DNA of 64,000 bases from Microbacterium timonense. GTDB lineage: Bacteria; Actinomycetota; Actinomycetes; Actinomycetales; Microbacteriaceae. This document shows positions 40,001 to 49,447 of the stretch, piece after piece. The position numbers were made by a program, and so were the translations under genes. Numbering within the stretch: the stretch's first letter is position 1; every line of letters starts with the position of its first letter. The DNA is taken from the NCBI RefSeq assembly GCF_900292075.1, contig NZ_OLMV01000003.1, forward strand, positions 248,001 to 312,000, written 5' to 3'. Below the pieces are notes generated by a model that was given only the letters and a program-made list of their open reading frames with translations, was not told where the DNA came from and did no database searches.

Positions 40001-42652
40001 TCAGCGCTCCTTGTCGACGACCACCTCGGCCGAAGCGGTGGCGGTGTTGCCTGCGGCATCCGTCGCCGTCCACGTGAAGCGGTAGACCGCGCCCTTCACG
40101 GCGCGCACCCGGAACGTGTCGTCGTCCACCTGCTCCCAGTCGGCCTTCGAGGACCCGACGACGGTGACGCCGGCGAACGCGACCGTGACGTCGCCGCGGT
40201 CGTCGGCGGCGTCGATGCCGAACTCGATGGTGCGCATCTTGTTGTTCGGCGGCCACACCGTCTCGGGGTCTGCCGTCACCTCGATCGTCGGCGCGGTGGT
40301 GTCGGGGGGCGTCAGGTTCAGTCCCACGATCACAGGGTCGTGGTCGCTGGAGCGATAGGGGTCCGATGCGAAGAGCGCGTCCTGCGCCGGCTGCTTGAAC
40401 GACATGTCGTAGTCGATGAGGCTCGGCTCGTCGGCGTTGATGTGCCACGCCGACGCGCCCGACACGTCGGCGGTGAGCGCCGGCTGTGCGAGGGCGTAGT
40501 CGAGGTAGCCGACCTGTCCGTCGAACACGTACGAGTACGCGTGCTCGCCGCCGAACTGCTTCTCGAGGTCGGTGAAGCCGCCCGCGACGAAGGCGTCGAT
40601 CGAGTCCTCGTGGTCGTACGAGTTCAGGTCGCCGATCACGATCGCCCGGCCGTCGGGCGCCACCGTCGTGTTCAGCCAGGTGGCCAGCGCGGTCGCCGCA
40701 GCGGTGCGGACGGCGCTGCAGTTGCCCTGGCCGTCGCCGAGGTCGGGACTCTCGGGACACGCCGAGCCCTTCGACTTCAGGTGATTCACCGAGACGACGA
40801 ACTCCTCGCCCGTCTCGGTCGAGGCGAACCGCTGCGTGAGCCCGGGGCGGTTGCGCTCGTCCGACCAGGCGGGGTCGACCGCGCTCGTCATGAGCAGGTG
40901 CCCGCCGACCGGGCTGACCGTCGCGGGCTTGTAGATCATCGCGGTGGTGATCGCGTCGGTGCCGATGACACCGGTCACCACCGGAACGTAGGTGCCCGCT
41001 CCCACGCGCGCGTTGAGCGCGTCGGCGAGCGCCTGCACCGCCGTGCCGTTGTTCTCGATCTCGAGGAGGCCGAACACGTCGGCGTCGATCTCGGCGAGCG
41101 CCGCGACGATCTTGGCCTGCTGACGCTGGAACTCCTCGGCGGTGTCGGCGCCGCGGTAGTAGTCGTCGTCGCCCGAGTTCGTCGGGGTCGGATCGATCGA
41201 GGTGAAGTAGTTCAGCACGTTGAAGCTCGCGATCTTCACGTCTCCGCCGACGTCCGGAACCTCGGGGCGCGGATTGGCGACGGTGAAGTCGGCGTCCTCG
41301 GTCGGCTGGATGCCCCACACGTCGAACCGGTAGTCGAGGACTCCGGTGGCATTCTGCACCAGGTCACCGCTGCGGAACGAATGCTCGAGCGTGAAGACCT
41401 CGCCATCGGGGTGGATCGCCGGGTCGGGGTTCTGCGTGCCGCGGCCGTCGTCCAGCGTGATGCTGTTGTCGAGGTTCGCTGCCGCCAGCGCGGTCGCCTC
41501 GGCGCCGGGCTCGACCACCGCGGTCGGCGTGTCCAAGCGGCCGTTGGTCAGGGTGATCGTGCCGAACCTGCCGTACTCGAACGTCTCGCCGATCGCGAGG
41601 TTCTGCGGCAGGGTCACGTACATCCCCTCGAGCGCTTCGCGCTGGGCCGTCGTGGCGGGCAGGGTCAGCGCGGTGGGCGCGGGCAGGGCCTGGCCGGTGG
41701 CGCACACCTCGACGTCGGCCGCCACGATTTCGGTGAGGCCGAACTGCTCCTTGACCGCACCGGCGACGCTCACGACGTCGCCGGAGCTCACGGCCGCCCC
41801 GCCGGGCGCGTAGACGAACACGCCGTCGGAGGTGGCGGAGTCGCCGTCGCCGGCATCCTGCACGTAGTAGCCGTCGTAGCCGCCGACCTGGAAGTCGCCG
41901 ACGACCACGCCTCGCACCATGACATTCGCGCCGGCGACGGGCGATGCGCTGCCCGCGCCCTGCACCGACCCGATCGTCACGGCGTCGGCCGTGCAGTCGG
42001 CGACCGGTCCGTTGCCCGGGTCGGTCGGAGGCTCGAGCGCGCAGTCCGCGTCGTGCGAGCCGAGCCCGTCGAACGTGTTGGTGGCGAATCCGATCCAGCC
42101 GGCGGCCGGGTCGAAGGCGTCAGCGCCGTTCGCGTCGCCGACGCACGTGTCGGCGGCGCGGCGCAGCGTGTTGTCTGCCGTCGAGGTGAGCCCCGTGCCC
42201 CACTCGGTGCCCGGGTCGAGGCCGATCTGGCCGACGACGTCGACGATGACGCCGTTTCGCACCAGGGTCACGGCGTCGTCGCCGTTGAACAGGCCCGTGT
42301 TCGTCGCGGTGACCTGGTCGGCGACGGCGAGCACGGCCGCGTCGGCCGCGCCGTGCGCGAGCACGTAGACGTCGTCCGGCGCGACGGAGCCGGTGAGAGG
42401 GATGGTCAGACCCGCCGACGCGCTGCCGTTGGAGTACTGCTGCAGCGCATACCCCGCGGTGGCCAGGTCCACGGGGGCGGTCGAGGGGTTGTAGATCTCG
42501 ATCGCCTTGTTGTTCGACGAGCCCTCGACGTACTCGCTGATGAGCAGGTCGCCGGATGCCGCGGCGGCCGGAGCGGCGAACGCCACGGCGCCGGCCGCGG
42601 CCAGGGTGAGGGCCGCGAGCGCGGCGGTGAGTCTGCGGGGCGGATGGAACAC
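40001..42652 (-). CDS. Secreted ExeM/NucH-type extracellular endonuclease
   Basis: An 883-residue exported nuclease. Signal peptide (1-32, ends AAPAAAAS); lamin-tail domain (about 33-160, DLLISEYVEGSSNNKAIEIYN); an OB-like NucH region (VVVGDFQVGGYDGYYVQD); and an endonuclease/exonuclease/phosphatase domain from about 470 (VKIASFNVLNYF, GLLEIEN, VIGDLNSYDHED, SSDHDPVIVGL). The C-terminal 85 residues are an Ig-like domain (FTWTATDAAGNTATASAEVVV). It probably digests extracellular DNA for nutrients. GTG at 42652 follows GGAGGTCTC. Its metal and acid ligands are intact by eye. Confidence 0.93.
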   Translation of the reverse strand: MFHPPRRLTAALAALTLAAAGAVAFAAPAAAASGDLLISEYVEGSSNNKAIEIYNPSTAPVDLATAGYALQQYSNGSASAGLTIPLTGSVAPDDVYVLAHGAADAAVLAVADQVTATNTGLFNGDDAVTLVRNGVIVDVVGQIGLDPGTEWGTGLTSTADNTLRRAADTCVGDANGADAFDPAAGWIGFATNTFDGLGSHDADCALEPPTDPGNGPVADCTADAVTIGSVQGAGSASPVAGANVMVRGVVVGDFQVGGYDGYYVQDAGDGDSATSDGVFVYAPGGAAVSSGDVVSVAGAVKEQFGLTEIVAADVEVCATGQALPAPTALTLPATTAQREALEGMYVTLPQNLAIGETFEYGRFGTITLTNGRLDTPTAVVEPGAEATALAAANLDNSITLDDGRGTQNPDPAIHPDGEVFTLEHSFRSGDLVQNATGVLDYRFDVWGIQPTEDADFTVANPRPEVPDVGGDVKIASFNVLNYFTSIDPTPTNSGDDDYYRGADTAEEFQRQQAKIVAALAEIDADVFGLLEIENNGTAVQALADALNARVGAGTYVPVVTGVIGTDAITTAMIYKPATVSPVGGHLLMTSAVDPAWSDERNRPGLTQRFASTETGEEFVVSVNHLKSKGSACPESPDLGDGQGNCSAVRTAAATALATWLNTTVAPDGRAIVIGDLNSYDHEDSIDAFVAGGFTDLEKQFGGEHAYSYVFDGQVGYLDYALAQPALTADVSGASAWHINADEPSLIDYDMSFKQPAQDALFASDPYRSSDHDPVIVGLNLTPPDTTAPTIEVTADPETVWPPNNKMRTIEFGIDAADDRGDVTVAFAGVTVVGSSKADWEQVDDDTFRVRAVKGAVYRFTWTATDAAGNTATASAEVVVDKER

Positions 42653-42815
42653 GAGACCTCCACGGGACAGCGCGCGAGTCGGTGGACCGCGCAGGGGAAG
42701 ACGGGTGGCCGGTCGCCTCCCGTCAGAGCCAAGCTAGGGGAGCGGCATCCGCCGCCGGAAGACCTCCGGAGGAGAGTTCCTTAACGTTGGTGTCGGCTCG
42801 GCCAGAATGGAGATC

Positions 42816-43322
42816 ATGACCGCGAGCGACGTGGCGCCCTTTCGCGTCGTGTTCGTATGCACGGGCAACATCTGCCGGTCCCCGATGGCCGAGGTCGTGT
42901 TCCGCGAGCTCGCGGATGCCTCGGGCCTGGGCGCCCGGGTCGGCTCGACGAGCGCCGGCACAGGCGATTGGCACGTGGGCGAGCGCGCCGACCAGCGCAC
43001 CATCGAGGCGCTCCAGCGCGCCGGGTACGACGGCACCCGGCACCGGGCGCGCCAGTTCACGCATGCAGACTTCGCCCGCAGCGACCTGGTCGTCGCCCTG
43101 GACCGCAGCCACGAGCGGATCCTTCACGGGTGGGCGCGCAGCGAGGCGGATGCCGACAAGATCGCGCTGCTGCTGTCGTTCGACCCCGCGGCCCAGACCC
43201 TCGATGTGCCCGACCCGTACTATGCCGGCCCCGGAATGTTCGACGAGGTGCTCGGTATGATCGAGAGCGCGAGCCGGGCGCTCTTCCGGCAACTCGAACC
43301 CGCCATACGCCCGGTGCACTGA
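42816..43322 (+). CDS. Low-molecular-weight protein tyrosine phosphatase
   Basis: A 168-residue cytosolic phosphatase. The P-loop CTGNICRS holds nucleophile Cys15 and Arg21, and the general acid Asp is in VPDPYYAGPGMFDEVL. Length and motif order match the LMW-PTP family (about 150-170). ATG at 42816 has GGAG five bases upstream; ATG at 42807 is in frame but lacks a site. purB follows 44 bases downstream on the same strand, possibly cotranscribed. The protein target is unknown. Confidence 0.93.
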   Translation: MTASDVAPFRVVFVCTGNICRSPMAEVVFRELADASGLGARVGSTSAGTGDWHVGERADQRTIEALQRAGYDGTRHRARQFTHADFARSDLVVALDRSHERILHGWARSEADADKIALLLSFDPAAQTLDVPDPYYAGPGMFDEVLGMIESASRALFRQLEPAIRPVH

Positions 43323-43366
43323 CGCCGGATCGACGGTCGTCTTCGACGTGACCGACGGGAGCCACC

Positions 43367-44770
43367 GTGACCTCTCTGCCCCCTCAGCCCCTGAGCCCTC
43401 TCGACGGACGGTATCGTCCCGCGGTCGGCGAGCTCGGCGAGTACCTGTCCGAGGCCGGTCTGAACCGCGCCCGTGTCGAGGTCGAGGTGGAGTGGCTGAT
43501 CGCCCTCACCGATCGCTCCCTCTTCGGCACGTCGCCGCTGTCGGATGCCGACAAGCAGCGCCTGCGCGCGCTCTACCTCGGCTTCGGGCAGGCCGAGATC
43601 GACTGGCTCGCCCAGAAGGAGGCGGTGACCCGCCACGACGTGAAGGCCGTCGAGTACCTGGTGCGCGACCGCCTCTCCACCCTCGGGCTCGACGCCATCG
43701 CAGAGCTCACGCACTTCGCCTGCACGAGCGAGGACATCAACTCCACCGCGTACGCCCTGACGGTCAAGCGCGCCGTGACGAACGTCTGGCTGCCGAAGCT
43801 CGAGCGCGTCATCGCAGCGCTGAGGGCCCTGGCCCTCGAGCATCGCGACGTCGCGATGCTCTCGCGCACGCACGGTCAGCCGGCCACGCCGTCGACGATG
43901 GGCAAGGAGCTGGGCGTCTTCGTGTGGCGGCTGGAGCGGGTGGCCGCCCAGGTCGCGGGCGGCGAGTTCGCCGCGAAGTTCTCCGGCGCCACAGGCACGT
44001 GGTCGGCGCACCTGGCCGCCGATCCCGACGCGGATTGGCCGCAGATCTCACTCGAGTTCATCGAGTCGCTCGGCCTCGACTTCAACCCGGTCACCACACA
44101 GATCGAGTCGCACGACTGGCAGGTCGAGCTGTACGACCGCGCGCGACATGTGGGCGGCATCCTCCACAACCTCGCCACCGACATCTGGACGTACATCTCG
44201 ATCGGCTACTTCACGCAGATCCCCGTCGCCGGCGCCACCGGCTCGTCGACGATGCCGCACAAGATCAACCCGATCCGCTTCGAGAACGCCGAAGCCAACC
44301 TCGAGATCGCCGGGGGGCTCTTCGCGACGCTCGCCTCGACGCTCGTGACCAGCCGCCTGCAGCGCGACCTCACCGACTCGACGACGCAGCGCAACATCGG
44401 GGTCGCGTTCGGCCACTCGCTGCTGGCCTTGGACAACCTCGAGCGCGGCCTCGGCGAGATCTCGCTGGCCGAGGACGTGCTGGCGGCCGACCTCGACGCG
44501 AACTGGGAGGTGCTGGCCGAGGCGATCCAGACCGTGGTGCGCGCCGAGATCGCGGCGGGGCGCTCGCAGATCAGCGACCCCTACGCCCTGCTGAAGGACC
44601 TCACCCGCGGGCGCCGGGTGGGTGCCGCCGAGCTGGCGGAGTTCGTCCGCGGCCTCGACATCGGCGACGAGGCCAAGGAGCGCCTGCTGGCCCTGACCCC
44701 GGCGGCGTACGCCGGGCTCGCGTCGGCACTCGTCGACCAGTACCTGACGGTGCAGGTTCCCGAGGCCTGA
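43367..44770 (+). CDS. purB: Adenylosuccinate lyase
   Basis: A 467-residue enzyme of the fumarase/aspartase superfamily acting twice in purine synthesis: it splits SAICAR and adenylosuccinate, releasing fumarate. LSPLDGRYRP at the N-terminus, active-site RTHGQPATPSTMGKE (His169) and signature GSSTMPHKINPI (292-303, loop Ser) are clear. This is the long E. coli-like type. GTG at 43367 is the start. A gene-end duplication follows within the 143-base gap before the next (convergent) gene. Confidence 0.97.
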   Translation: MTSLPPQPLSPLDGRYRPAVGELGEYLSEAGLNRARVEVEVEWLIALTDRSLFGTSPLSDADKQRLRALYLGFGQAEIDWLAQKEAVTRHDVKAVEYLVRDRLSTLGLDAIAELTHFACTSEDINSTAYALTVKRAVTNVWLPKLERVIAALRALALEHRDVAMLSRTHGQPATPSTMGKELGVFVWRLERVAAQVAGGEFAAKFSGATGTWSAHLAADPDADWPQISLEFIESLGLDFNPVTTQIESHDWQVELYDRARHVGGILHNLATDIWTYISIGYFTQIPVAGATGSSTMPHKINPIRFENAEANLEIAGGLFATLASTLVTSRLQRDLTDSTTQRNIGVAFGHSLLALDNLERGLGEISLAEDVLAADLDANWEVLAEAIQTVVRAEIAAGRSQISDPYALLKDLTRGRRVGAAELAEFVRGLDIGDEAKERLLALTPAAYAGLASALVDQYLTVQVPEA

Positions 44771-44800
44771 GCCGGGTAGAAGCGGGGCGTCGACCGCGCC

Positions 44801-44933
44801 GGGCGCTTCGGGCTTGGGGTGGGGGCGCTGGGGCCAGGGCGCGTCAGCCCTTGCGTCGGGTCCCAGGACGCTGCCGGGTTCGGGGCGCTTCGGGCTTTGG
44901 GGGTGGGGGCGCGTCAGCCCTTGGGCGTCGGGT
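44801..44933. repeat. Direct repeat duplicating the end of a membrane-protein gene
   Basis: Two copies (44801-44863 and 44883-44933) share GGGCGCTTCGGGCTT, G-runs, and GCGTCAGCCCTTG with CGTCGGGTC. The second copy includes the last codons and stop of the gene ending at 44914; the first is a free-standing extra copy of that gene end. No other feature is evident in the gap. Confidence 0.7.
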
Positions 44934-45261
44934 CGCCGGATGCCGCGGCATCCGTCCCGTCGTCGGTGCCGCTTGTGGCGGATTCGTCGTACAGCACCGG
45001 CTTGTCGATCTGCTTCGTCACCTGTGCCGGGTCGACGGCCAGCAGCAGCAGCGACAGGATGAGCAGCACTGCGATGAAGGTGACGCCGGCGGTCACCAGG
45101 CCGGTGACGAGCGCCGTCTGCGCCTGACCCTCGAACCGCTGCTGGAAGAAGCCCATCGAGACCAGCGTGACGACGCCGGCGAACACGGCGGCCGCGAACG
45201 CCAGCCCGAGCAGCTGCAGGGGCTTGAGGAGGTCGCGGCGGGTGGGGCTTTCGTGGCTCAC
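44914..45261 (-). CDS. Small two-helix membrane protein
   Basis: A 115-residue protein with a charged N-terminus, two hydrophobic segments (about 13-35 and 51-73) and an acidic, disorder-like C-terminus. Function unknown. GTG at 45261 follows GAAGGA and overlaps the stop of the partner gene upstream (GTGA). The pair resembles dialecserine- or DUF-type membrane partners in actinobacteria but I cannot name the family. Confidence 0.75.
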   Translation of the reverse strand: MSHESPTRRDLLKPLQLLGLAFAAAVFAGVVTLVSMGFFQQRFEGQAQTALVTGLVTAGVTFIAVLLILSLLLLAVDPAQVTKQIDKPVLYDESATSGTDDGTDAAASGDPTPKG

Positions 45262-45977
45262 GCGGAGTCCTTCTGCGGGTTCGGTTCGGCCGGCACGGAT
45301 GCGTCCGGCCCGGCGCCGGCGGGCTCTGTCGCGCGGGGAGAGAAGGCGGCGATGCCCAGGTACACCGCCGCGATCGCGGCATAGCCGCCGAACAGTCCAA
45401 CTCCGATCGTGATGCCGGTGAGGGTGAACGTCTGGTGCGCCTCTTCGATCGTGTAATCCAGGGCGTACGCGGGCTGCACGAAGAGCAGCGCGATGCCGAG
45501 CAGGATGCCGAGCGCACCGACGACGATCGCGTCGCGGGCCTCGCTGCCCGGCCAGGCGGGCGCCTGCGGGCGGGCGTCGGGCACGCCGGGGACGATGTCG
45601 CGGCGAGCAGTGCCGGCCGTGCGGCCGCGCCAGCCGGCGATCAGCTCCAGCACCCCCGACACGACGGCCCACGCGATCACGATGACGAAGAAGCCCGCGA
45701 CGGTCCGCAGCGGATAGAGCCCGGCCGCCATGCCCGCGACGACGGTGACGCCACCGACCGCGGCGGCGGGCCACCGGCGCCCACGTGGGTACACCAGCCA
45801 CACCGCGAGCAGCAGCACCAGCCCGGTCGCGATCGCGAAGCCGCTGAACACGGCGCCCCCCACGGCCGCCGAGTGGTCCGGCGAGAACGTGATCATGAGG
45901 GCCGCGATCGCAGCGAACACGGCGCGCGCGAGCTGCAGGTGACGCACGTCGAACGTGCGGGAATCGGCTGAGGTCAC
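45258..45977 (-). CDS. Polytopic membrane protein of unknown function
   Basis: A 239-residue protein with about six hydrophobic helices (ARAVFAAIAALMITF, GLVLLLAVWLVYP, DAIVVGALGILLGIALLF and others) and a short Pro-rich C-terminus. No enzymatic motif is evident. GTG at 45977 is chosen because it has an AGGAT site and precedes the hydrophobic part; the longer frame upstream runs into repeats. It is coupled to the two-helix protein gene by a GTGA overlap, so they likely act together. Confidence 0.75.
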   Translation of the reverse strand: MTSADSRTFDVRHLQLARAVFAAIAALMITFSPDHSAAVGGAVFSGFAIATGLVLLLAVWLVYPRGRRWPAAAVGGVTVVAGMAAGLYPLRTVAGFFVIVIAWAVVSGVLELIAGWRGRTAGTARRDIVPGVPDARPQAPAWPGSEARDAIVVGALGILLGIALLFVQPAYALDYTIEEAHQTFTLTGITIGVGLFGGYAAIAAVYLGIAAFSPRATEPAGAGPDASVPAEPNPQKDSA

Positions 45978-46513
45978 GGTGATCCTGCGTGGCGGGCGGG
46001 TTCTCACGGCGAGAACGGATACGTCCAGTCTACGTGGTCCCCGGTCGCGGCGTCCGTGGCCCTCGTCGCCCGCGCCTCTGCCCCGGCCGCGTGCCCCTCC
46101 GCCCGTGCCCCGGCCACGTGCCCTCCCGCTCGGCCCCGGACCGCGAAACTCCATCCGGGCGCCGAAACTCCAACCCCCAACCGCAGTCTCGGCGCTCCAG
46201 TGAAGTCTCACGGATGCCGCGGCCCGAGCACCCCGCTACACCCGCACCCGCCCGCGCACCACCCGCGGCAGCCGGCATCCCGGTGGTTCCGCCCGACACG
46301 CCCCGGACCGCGAAACTCCATCCGGGCGCCGAAACTCCAACCCGCAACCGCAGTCTCGGCGCTCCAGTGAAGTCTCACGGATGCCGCACCCCGCAACCGC
46401 AGTCTCGGCGCTCCAGTGAAGTCTCACGGATGCCGCGGCCCGAGCACCGCGCAACACCCGCACCCACCCGGACCCGCAGCCCACCCCTCCCCACACCGCA
46501 GCGGGGACGGGAG
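45978..46513. other. 536-base gene-free gap filled with repeats
   Basis: No credible gene is seen. The left 150 bases are simple GC-rich text with alternating CCCGG and CGTGCCC stretches. From 46134 on there are two full and one partial copy of an 87-bp repeat. The promoter for the membrane-protein pair must lie at the left end, and transcription of the decarboxylase gene probably stops within the repeats. Confidence 0.7.
46134..46440. repeat. 87-bp repeat: two full copies and one partial
   Basis: Copy A (46134-46220) and copy B (46301-46387) are near identical. Copy C (46391-46437) has the right half only. Shared pieces are GACCGCGAAACTCCATCC, GGGCGCCGAAACTCCAACC, CGCAGTCTCGGCGCTCCAG and TGAAGTCTCACGGATGCCGC. 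GGCGCCGAAACT and AGTCTCGGCGCT form an internal stem. Copies A and C are also followed by GGCCCGAGCACC. A diverged copy lies at 16919. Confidence 0.9.
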
Positions 46514-47896
46514 TCACGCCAGGGTGTCGAGGATGCCGGTCAGGAGCTCGAAGGTCGTCAGCGGGGAGATGATGGCCAAGCGCAGCACCGGCTCGCCGGC
46601 GTGGGAGCTGGGCACGACGAACGCCTGCTGCTCGTCCAGGAGCTTCGCCGACCAGGCCTCGTAGTCGGCCAGACGCCAGCCGTCACGACGGAACACGACG
46701 ACCGACAGCTGCGGGTCGCGCACCAGCGAGAGGCCGTCCCGCCCGGCGATCTCGTCGGCGATGCGACGGGCGAGATCGATGCCGTACTCGATGGTGTCGC
46801 GGTACTGCTGGGTCCCGTGCGTCGCCAGCGAGAACCACAGCGGCAGACCTCGCGCACGGCGGGTGAGCTGCACCGCAAGGTCGGAGGGGTTCCAGTCCGG
46901 CTTGCCGGTGAGCGTGTCGAGGTACTCGGCCTTCTGGGTGTGCGCCGGGAGGGCGAGCTCGGGCTCGCGATAGATGAGCGCGCACGCATCGAACGGGGCG
47001 AACAGCCACTTGTGCGGATCGACGATCACCGAGTCCGCCAGCTCCACGCCCACGAAGAGCGGGCGCATGCGCTCGACCAGCATCGCCGCGAGCCCGTACG
47101 CCCCGTCGACGTGGAACCACACGCCGCGCTCGCGGGCGACCGCCCCGACGCCGGCGATGTCGTCCACGATCCCGAAGTTGGTGGTGCCCGCGGTCGCCAC
47201 CACCGCGAACACCGCGTCGCCGTGCTCATCGAGCACACGGGCGACCGCGTCACCGCGCAGGCGCCCCGCGTGGTCGACCGGCGCGGTGACCACATCGACG
47301 TCCATGACGGCCGCGGCCGACGCGATCGACGAGTGGGCCTCCGCGCTGCACACCACGACCCAGCGGGCGGGCGCAGGGCGCCCGTCGTGGATTGCACGCC
47401 GGCGGGCGGCATCCCTCGCCGTGACCAACGCCGAGAGATTGCCGACCGTGCCGCCCTGCACGAACACGCCGCCGGCGCCCGGCGCCAGCCCGAACTCGCG
47501 CGCCAGCCAATGCAGCACCTCGTTCTCGGCGTAGACGGCACCCGCACCCTCCATCCACGAACCGCCGTAGATGGCGGATGCCGACACGACGACGTCGAAC
47601 GCGAGCGACGCCTTGCTCGGGGCCGAGGGGATGAAGGACAGATAGCCCGGGTGGTCCGTCGACACGCACGCGGGGGCCAGCACGTTCTCGAACAGGGCGA
47701 TCGCGCGGCGCGCCCCGATGCCCTCAGCGGTGATCGAGGCCGACGCCAGGCGTTCCAGGTCGCGCGGGCTCATCGGCTTGTCCAGGGGGACGTTCTCGTA
47801 CAGTGCACGGCGCCGCGCATACTCGAGCACATCCTCGACGGTGTGACGCGTGTCGGCCGAGATGGCATGCATCTGCTCGGGGGATGTCGCGGACAT
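46514..47896 (-). CDS. PLP-dependent decarboxylase (aromatic amino acid/group II type)
   Basis: A 460-residue enzyme of fold type I. PGYLSFIPSAPSKASLAFDV, GGTVGNLSALVTARD, HVDGAYG (Asp264 binds the pyridine nitrogen) and the PLP lysine Lys296 in DPHKWLFAPFD are clear. Family members decarboxylate L-DOPA, tryptophan, tyrosine or glutamate. The exact substrate is not evident, and no transporter is adjacent. ATG at 47896. Confidence 0.9.
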   Translation of the reverse strand: MSATSPEQMHAISADTRHTVEDVLEYARRRALYENVPLDKPMSPRDLERLASASITAEGIGARRAIALFENVLAPACVSTDHPGYLSFIPSAPSKASLAFDVVVSASAIYGGSWMEGAGAVYAENEVLHWLAREFGLAPGAGGVFVQGGTVGNLSALVTARDAARRRAIHDGRPAPARWVVVCSAEAHSSIASAAAVMDVDVVTAPVDHAGRLRGDAVARVLDEHGDAVFAVVATAGTTNFGIVDDIAGVGAVARERGVWFHVDGAYGLAAMLVERMRPLFVGVELADSVIVDPHKWLFAPFDACALIYREPELALPAHTQKAEYLDTLTGKPDWNPSDLAVQLTRRARGLPLWFSLATHGTQQYRDTIEYGIDLARRIADEIAGRDGLSLVRDPQLSVVVFRRDGWRLADYEAWSAKLLDEQQAFVVPSSHAGEPVLRLAIISPLTTFELLTGILDTLA

Positions 47897-48051
47897 GGCT
47901 GCTCCTCATCGAGGCCGCTCGGGCGGTCGGGCTGGAGAACACGCTAGACCACCGGTGCAATCGCGCAGGAATGGAGAAGCGCCCGCCGCGCGCGCCTCGT
48001 AGCGTGAGGGACATGGACGCAACGGCGTCCCCGAGCGTGAAGGAGAACACC

Positions 48052-48495
48052 ATGGCCGACAAGACGACCACCGCCGCCGGACTGTCCAAGGAAGAGCGTG
48101 ACGCCGTCAAGCAGCGCACCAAGGAGCTGCGCGAGCAGGCGAAGGCGGGCAAGAACCGCGAGGCGGGACTGAAGCAGGTGCAGGAGGCGATCGACAAGCT
48201 CGACGGCCTCGACAAGGAGCTCGCCGAGACCTACCACAAGCTGGTGCTCGAAGTCGCTCCCGACCTCGTGCCGAAGACGTTCTACGGCTTTCCGGCTTAC
48301 GCGAACGCGCAGGGGAAGGTCGTGACGTTCTTCCAGCCGGCGAGCAAGTTCAAGACCCGCTATGCGACCATCAACTTCGACGAGCCCGCGCACCTGGACG
48401 ACGGTGACGTCTGGCCGGTGAGCTTCGCGGTGCTCGCGTGGACGGCCGACGTGGAGAAGAAGTTCCGAGCGCTCGTCGCGACGGCGATCTCCTGA
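48052..48495 (+). CDS. DUF1801-like protein
   Basis: A 147-residue soluble protein. The N-terminal 40 residues are Lys/Arg-rich (EERDAVKQRTKELREQAKAG), followed by a YdhG/DUF1801-like fold with LVPKTFYGFPAYANAQGKVVTFFQPA and FKTRYATINF. ATG at 48052 follows AAGGAG; the in-frame ATG at 48013-48015 lacks a site. Family function is unknown; YdhG relatives have been called iron chaperones. It is convergent with the next gene. Confidence 0.8.
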   Translation: MADKTTTAAGLSKEERDAVKQRTKELREQAKAGKNREAGLKQVQEAIDKLDGLDKELAETYHKLVLEVAPDLVPKTFYGFPAYANAQGKVVTFFQPASKFKTRYATINFDEPAHLDDGDVWPVSFAVLAWTADVEKKFRALVATAIS

Positions 48496-48507
48496 CCACG
48501 GTCGAGT

Positions 48508-49302
48508 TCAGCGGAGGAAGTCCAGCGCCTGCTCCCGGAAGGCGCGCGATCCCGGTGCATTGAAGTGGTGGCGGCCGGGGATCTCGACGAACCGACCGTT
48601 CGGGACGGTCGCGGCCAGCCGGCGGGAGCGCTCCAGGATGGCGTCCTCGGAGCCGGTCGCGAAGAGCACGGGCTGCATCGGCGGATGCTCGGGGTCAGGG
48701 TCGGCATCGCCGAACCGCATGCCCTCGGCGAGCCCGATGAGCGCCCGCAGGTCGTTGTCGCGCACGCGCTCGGCCAGGCGCACGTAGTTCTGTGTGACGG
48801 GGTCCGCCACCGGCGTGCCGCTGTCGACGTACGCGCGTGCCTGTTCGATCCGCAGACGCCCGAGCGGGCGTCCGTCCGGGATGCCGCCGAGCACGGCCCG
48901 TCCGACGTGCTCGGGGGCATCCACGGCGAGCTGCCACCCGACCCGTGCGCCCAGCGAGTAGCCGAGGTAGCGCACATCATCGACCAGGTACGTGTCGAGC
49001 ACCGCGATCAGGTCACTCACGAAGGCGCCCATCGAGTAGGCGAGCGGGTCGTACGGCTTGTCGCTCGCACCGTGCCCCCGCTGGTCGACGCCGATGACGC
49101 GATAGCCCGCGGCAGTGAGAGCGCGGACCCATCCCGTCTCGACCCAGTTGTCACGGCAGCTGGACGCGAAGCCATGCACGCACAGCACGGGCTCGGCATC
49201 CGGATCCCCCCACGAGTAGGTCGCGATCTGATATCCCTCCGCCGACATGATGTAGCTCGGCGCGGGCATCTCGGTGCGCAGGGTCGGGGCGATGGCATCC
49301 AT
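48508..49302 (-). CDS. Alpha/beta hydrolase
   Basis: A 264-residue hydrolase. VHGFASSCRDNW is the oxyanion region, YLGYSLGARVGW the nucleophile elbow (GYSLG), TGSEDAI the acid and GRHHFNAPGSRAF the His. IGVDQRGHGASDKP matches haloperoxidase/esterase-like members. ATG at 49302. Substrate unknown; the gene stands alone. Confidence 0.9.
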   Translation of the reverse strand: MDAIAPTLRTEMPAPSYIMSAEGYQIATYSWGDPDAEPVLCVHGFASSCRDNWVETGWVRALTAAGYRVIGVDQRGHGASDKPYDPLAYSMGAFVSDLIAVLDTYLVDDVRYLGYSLGARVGWQLAVDAPEHVGRAVLGGIPDGRPLGRLRIEQARAYVDSGTPVADPVTQNYVRLAERVRDNDLRALIGLAEGMRFGDADPDPEHPPMQPVLFATGSEDAILERSRRLAATVPNGRFVEIPGRHHFNAPGSRAFREQALDFLR

Positions 49303-49447
49303 ACCGCCATTCTGCTCCCCGGTCCGAGGGCCTCGGACACGGCGCCACTACGCCGGCCGCGCAGCGGACAGGCGGCGGAGGCTACGCCGTTCGCGGCGGA
49401 ATGGCAACGGGCTGAACCCCGCCGGGGCGTCCGCCTAGCGTCGGACT

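Noticed and set aside
39935..42784. Open frame of about 949 codons on the plus strand
   Set aside because: Opposite-strand shadow of the extracellular nuclease gene, which has a signal peptide, domain motifs and a terminator.
46134..46440. CRISPR or coding repeat
   Set aside because: Units of 87 bp with variable and partly missing spacing, no cas genes and no stable reading frame.
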